A stretch of 8,760 nt of DNA. Source: Flavobacteriales bacterium (GTDB lineage Bacteria; Bacteroidota; Bacteroidia; Flavobacteriales_E; Vicingaceae). The stretch lies in assembly GCA_016763135.1 (NCBI GenBank), contig JAESUI010000018.1, forward strand, positions 1 through 8,760, in the 5' to 3' direction. Made by a program: the position numbers and the translations under genes. Positions 6,660 through 8,760 of the stretch are shown in pieces. Below the pieces are notes generated by a model. The model had not been told where the DNA came from, did no database searches, and worked only from the letters and a program-made list of their open reading frames with translations. Positions within the stretch are counted from its first letter, which is position 1; every line of letters starts with the position of its first letter.

Positions 6660-6718
6660 TGCTGAAAATATTCCAAAAATCAATACTAACTGATTTTCAA
6701 TCACTTAGTCATTCAGCA
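6660..6718. repeat. Nested inverted repeat in the leader of the receiver operon
   Basis: The outer arms TGCTGAA (6660-6666) and TTCAGCA (6712-6718) pair perfectly over 7 bp. Inside them lies a 25-bp inverted repeat at 6685-6709, with arms ACTAA-c-TGATT and AATCA-c-TTAGT around TTC, which is 10 of 11 pairs. On the minus strand the inner hairpin is followed by ATTGATTTTTGG, so it could be a weak terminator or attenuator after the kinase gene. It could equally be an operator or structured leader of the receiver operon. Confidence 0.4.
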
Positions 6719-6749
6719 AACTAGGTTGATGTTTTAAAAAGAGAAGTGT

Positions 6750-6766
6750 TTTCCTGTTTTGGGAAT
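6750..6766 (-). promoter_or_regulatory. Degenerate copy of the 17-bp inverted-repeat motif at the kinase stop codon
   Basis: On the minus strand this reads ATTCCCA-AAA-CAGGAAA. One half-site is identical to that of the perfect copy at 3216-3232 and the other half is degenerate, with the same 3-nt centre. It overlaps the last base of the kinase stop codon and lies 119 nt before the ATG at 6630. It could be an upstream control site for the receiver operon. Confidence 0.25.
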
Positions 6767-8760
6767 TATTTTATGTCATTTAATTGTTGAAGTACAACTT
6801 TCATTTGCACAATAAACTGAATTGTTTTCTCAATCATAATCGCATCAGATTGAGCCCACTCTTCAATTACTTTCACTTGTTCATATAAAGCAGGTATACA
6901 AATATAATCTATAGAAGGTTTCGTTTTATGCGCTACGGCAGATATAGAAGTGTAATCTTTCTCGTCCAAAGCCTTTTTAATTTTATTTAATTCAAGTGGG
7001 ATTTCACTAATAAATAAATTGACCATTTTATTAGTAAAACTTTGATCATTCATTGCTTCAAGCTTTTCTAGGTTATATAGTTTTGGTGCATCCATAGTTT
7101 CTAAATTTATTTTTTCCAATTGTTCAATATTCCCTTTCCCTTCTTTCAGGTTAACATACTTTGTTATTTTGTGATTTAACTCAAAAGGTTCAAATGGTTT
7201 AGATAAGTAATCATTCATTCCTACTTCAATACATTTTTTATCATCACCCTTAATTGCATTAGCTGTTAAAGCTATAATAGGTGTAGTAATTTTAAGTTCG
7301 GACCGAATGATTTTAGTTGCTTCTACTCCGCCCATATTTGGCATTCTCATGTCCATTAAAATCAGCTGATATACATTTTTCTTTATCTTCTCTAATGCTT
7401 GTAATCCATCCAGAGCATAATCTACATCGCAATTCCATTTTTCTAACAAAGTAATTGCCATTAATCTATTGATGGCGTTATCTTCTACTAAAAGAATTTT
7501 AGTAGAGTTAAAGTCTTCTGTTAAATTTGTTAATTTATTTATGCCATTGTTTTCTATTTTCTTATTCGAAATATCTAAATCAATTGTAAAATAAAAGTTA
7601 GAACCTTCATCTATTTTGCTCTCAATTTTAAGTTCTCCACCCATTAACTCGACAATCTTCCTACTAATAGGAAGCCCTAATCCTGTCCCTCCATATTTAC
7701 GAGCAGTAGATTTCTCTGCTTGTGAAAAACTATCATAAATATTTTCTAAATAATCTTTTTCTATACCTATTCCGGTATCTTTAACTGAAAATTTTAATTG
7801 CTGATGGACTGAGGTTTCTTTGACTAATTCTATGGTTAAACTAACCTCTCCATTCAAAGAAAATTTAACAGCATTACTTAATAAGTTAAGAATAACCTGA
7901 TTTAACCTGGTAGGATCTCCTTTTAAATTAATCTGAATATTGTTATCAATACAGTAATTTAAATCAATCCCATTTTCTTCAGCTTTAAATCGATTACTAT
8001 CTATTGCGCTACTTATTAATTCTTTTAAATCGAAATCTATTATTTCTAAGGTAAATTTCCCTGCTTTAATTTTAGAAAAATCCAATATATCATTAATGAT
8101 AGTCAATAAATTATTTGAAGAAGATTGTATAGCCGAAGTGTATTTTTTTTGTCTTTGCGAGAACTTAGTGTCATTTAATAAGTTTGCCATTCCAATTATT
8201 CCATTCATTGGAGTTCTAATTTCGTGACTCATATTAGCCATAAATAATTCTTTTATTTGAACCATTTCTTCGGCCTTGTTTTTAGCAACCCGTAAATCTT
8301 TTTCCATTTTTTTACTATCAGAAATATCCAAGTGAATGCCTATAGATCCTATCACTTTATCATTTTCATCATAAAATGGAGAGCCACTAATTAACACCCA
8401 TACTAAACTGCCATTTTTATGTTTTATTTGAACTTCATAAACGCCTGAATGCCCTTTTTCTCTTTCTTGATTTTGAGCATACATTACATGCTGAAATTCT
8501 TTAGGTAACAAGATTTCAATGGCTTTTTTTCCAATTAAATCGTTCTCATTATAACCAGTAAGTACACTAAATCCATGGTATACCTTTATAATACGGTCAT
8601 CATTATCCACTTCAAGCAAGCCCAACTTCATGTTCTCAATAATACTTCTGTATTTTTCTTCACTAATTCTTACTGACTTATTTGCCTTTTTAATTGCCGT
8701 TATATCCGATAAATAAACATTTATATATTTTTCAGATTTAATCGGTACAACATTACAGAT
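6766..8760 (-). CDS. Tripartite hybrid histidine kinase (PAS-PAS-HisKA-HATPase-REC-HPt), 5' end off the window
   Basis: The frame is open to the right edge. The Met at 8629-8631 is internal, because 43 further in-frame codons precede it. These end a first PAS/PAC unit (INVYLSDITAIKKA) and begin the next (SEEKYRSIIEN). Numbering from that Met, the second PAS domain is about 1-105, ending IGSIGIHLDISDSKKMEKD. HisKA has the H-box MANMSHEIRTPMN with His136. The HATPase has N-box NQVILNLLSNAVKF, G1 VKDTGIGI and G2 YGGTGLGLPIS. The receiver is about 377-494 with Asp427 (LILMDMRMP) and Lys478 (LSKPF). The C-terminal HPt is about 520-620 with His568 (AVAHKTKPS). This is an ArcB/BarA-type layout able to run His-Asp-His relay internally. 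No membrane segment is visible in the part shown. PAS domains suggest small-ligand, redox or light input, but the cue is unknown. The stop is 135 nt before the receiver operon on the same strand. Confidence 0.95.
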   Translation of the reverse strand: MCNVVPIKSEKYINVYLSDITAIKKANKSVRISEEKYRSIIENMKLGLLEVDNDDRIIKVYHGFSVLTGYNENDLIGKKAIEILLPKEFQHVMYAQNQEREKGHSGVYEVQIKHKNGSLVWVLISGSPFYDENDKVIGSIGIHLDISDSKKMEKDLRVAKNKAEEMVQIKELFMANMSHEIRTPMNGIIGMANLLNDTKFSQRQKKYTSAIQSSSNNLLTIINDILDFSKIKAGKFTLEIIDFDLKELISSAIDSNRFKAEENGIDLNYCIDNNIQINLKGDPTRLNQVILNLLSNAVKFSLNGEVSLTIELVKETSVHQQLKFSVKDTGIGIEKDYLENIYDSFSQAEKSTARKYGGTGLGLPISRKIVELMGGELKIESKIDEGSNFYFTIDLDISNKKIENNGINKLTNLTEDFNSTKILLVEDNAINRLMAITLLEKWNCDVDYALDGLQALEKIKKNVYQLILMDMRMPNMGGVEATKIIRSELKITTPIIALTANAIKGDDKKCIEVGMNDYLSKPFEPFELNHKITKYVNLKEGKGNIEQLEKINLETMDAPKLYNLEKLEAMNDQSFTNKMVNLFISEIPLELNKIKKALDEKDYTSISAVAHKTKPSIDYICIPALYEQVKVIEEWAQSDAIMIEKTIQFIVQMKVVLQQLNDIK

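Noticed and set aside
8629..8631. Met at 8631 as the start of the PAS hybrid kinase
   Set aside because: The frame stays open for 43 more codons to the window edge, and these encode the end of one PAS/PAC unit and the first helix of the next. The true start lies outside the window.
1..8760. Search for CRISPR arrays, tRNA/rRNA genes, insertion sequences, attachment sites and tandem repeats
   Set aside because: No regularly spaced direct repeats, cloverleaf-like segments, transposase motifs or terminal inverted repeats were seen by reading.

Overview
The window looks like a piece of a Bacteroidota chromosome, probably Flavobacteriales-like. It is strongly AT-rich. One secreted protein ends in a type IX secretion (T9SS) C-terminal sorting domain, which is specific to this phylum. 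Genes lack clear Shine-Dalgarno sequences, and one candidate promoter matches the Bacteroidota -7 box TAnnTTTG. The species cannot be named from this sequence.

Layout. (1) Positions 1-1671, minus strand: the end of a surface-polysaccharide locus, with an unrecognised 175-residue protein followed by a DUF1972/GT4-type (rhamnosyl)transferase that runs off the left edge. (2) 1672-1902: a 231-bp divergent intergenic region. It holds a candidate promoter, a degenerate copy of a 17-bp inverted-repeat motif and a short open frame resembling a beta-propeller fragment. (3) 1903-3174, plus strand: a secreted LamG-like protein with a T9SS sorting domain. (4) 3339-5220, plus strand: a two-gene unit with an isochorismatase-fold protein whose catalytic Asp position is Gly, and a soluble hybrid histidine kinase with no sensor domain. 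(5) 5227-8760, minus strand: a signalling island. In transcription order it has a PAS-PAS-HisKA-HATPase-REC-HPt hybrid kinase (5' end outside the window), a 135-bp leader rich in inverted repeats, a degenerate receiver protein, a receiver with a C-terminal membrane anchor, and a small exported protein.

How the genes may work together (inference). The right-hand kinase carries its own receiver and HPt domain. It could therefore pass phosphate from His to Asp to His and then to the complete stand-alone receiver encoded next to it. That receiver has no DNA-binding output and is tethered to the membrane, so its output is more likely protein-protein or envelope-linked than transcriptional. In the plus-strand pair, the isochorismatase-like protein could be the ligand-sensing or regulatory partner of the sensorless kinase. 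A 7-3-7 inverted-repeat motif (perfect copy ATTCCCA-GAA-TGGGAAT) or a degenerate form of it lies about 100-120 nt upstream of the first gene of each transcription unit whose start is visible. This raises the possibility of shared control of surface polysaccharide, secreted protein and signalling genes.
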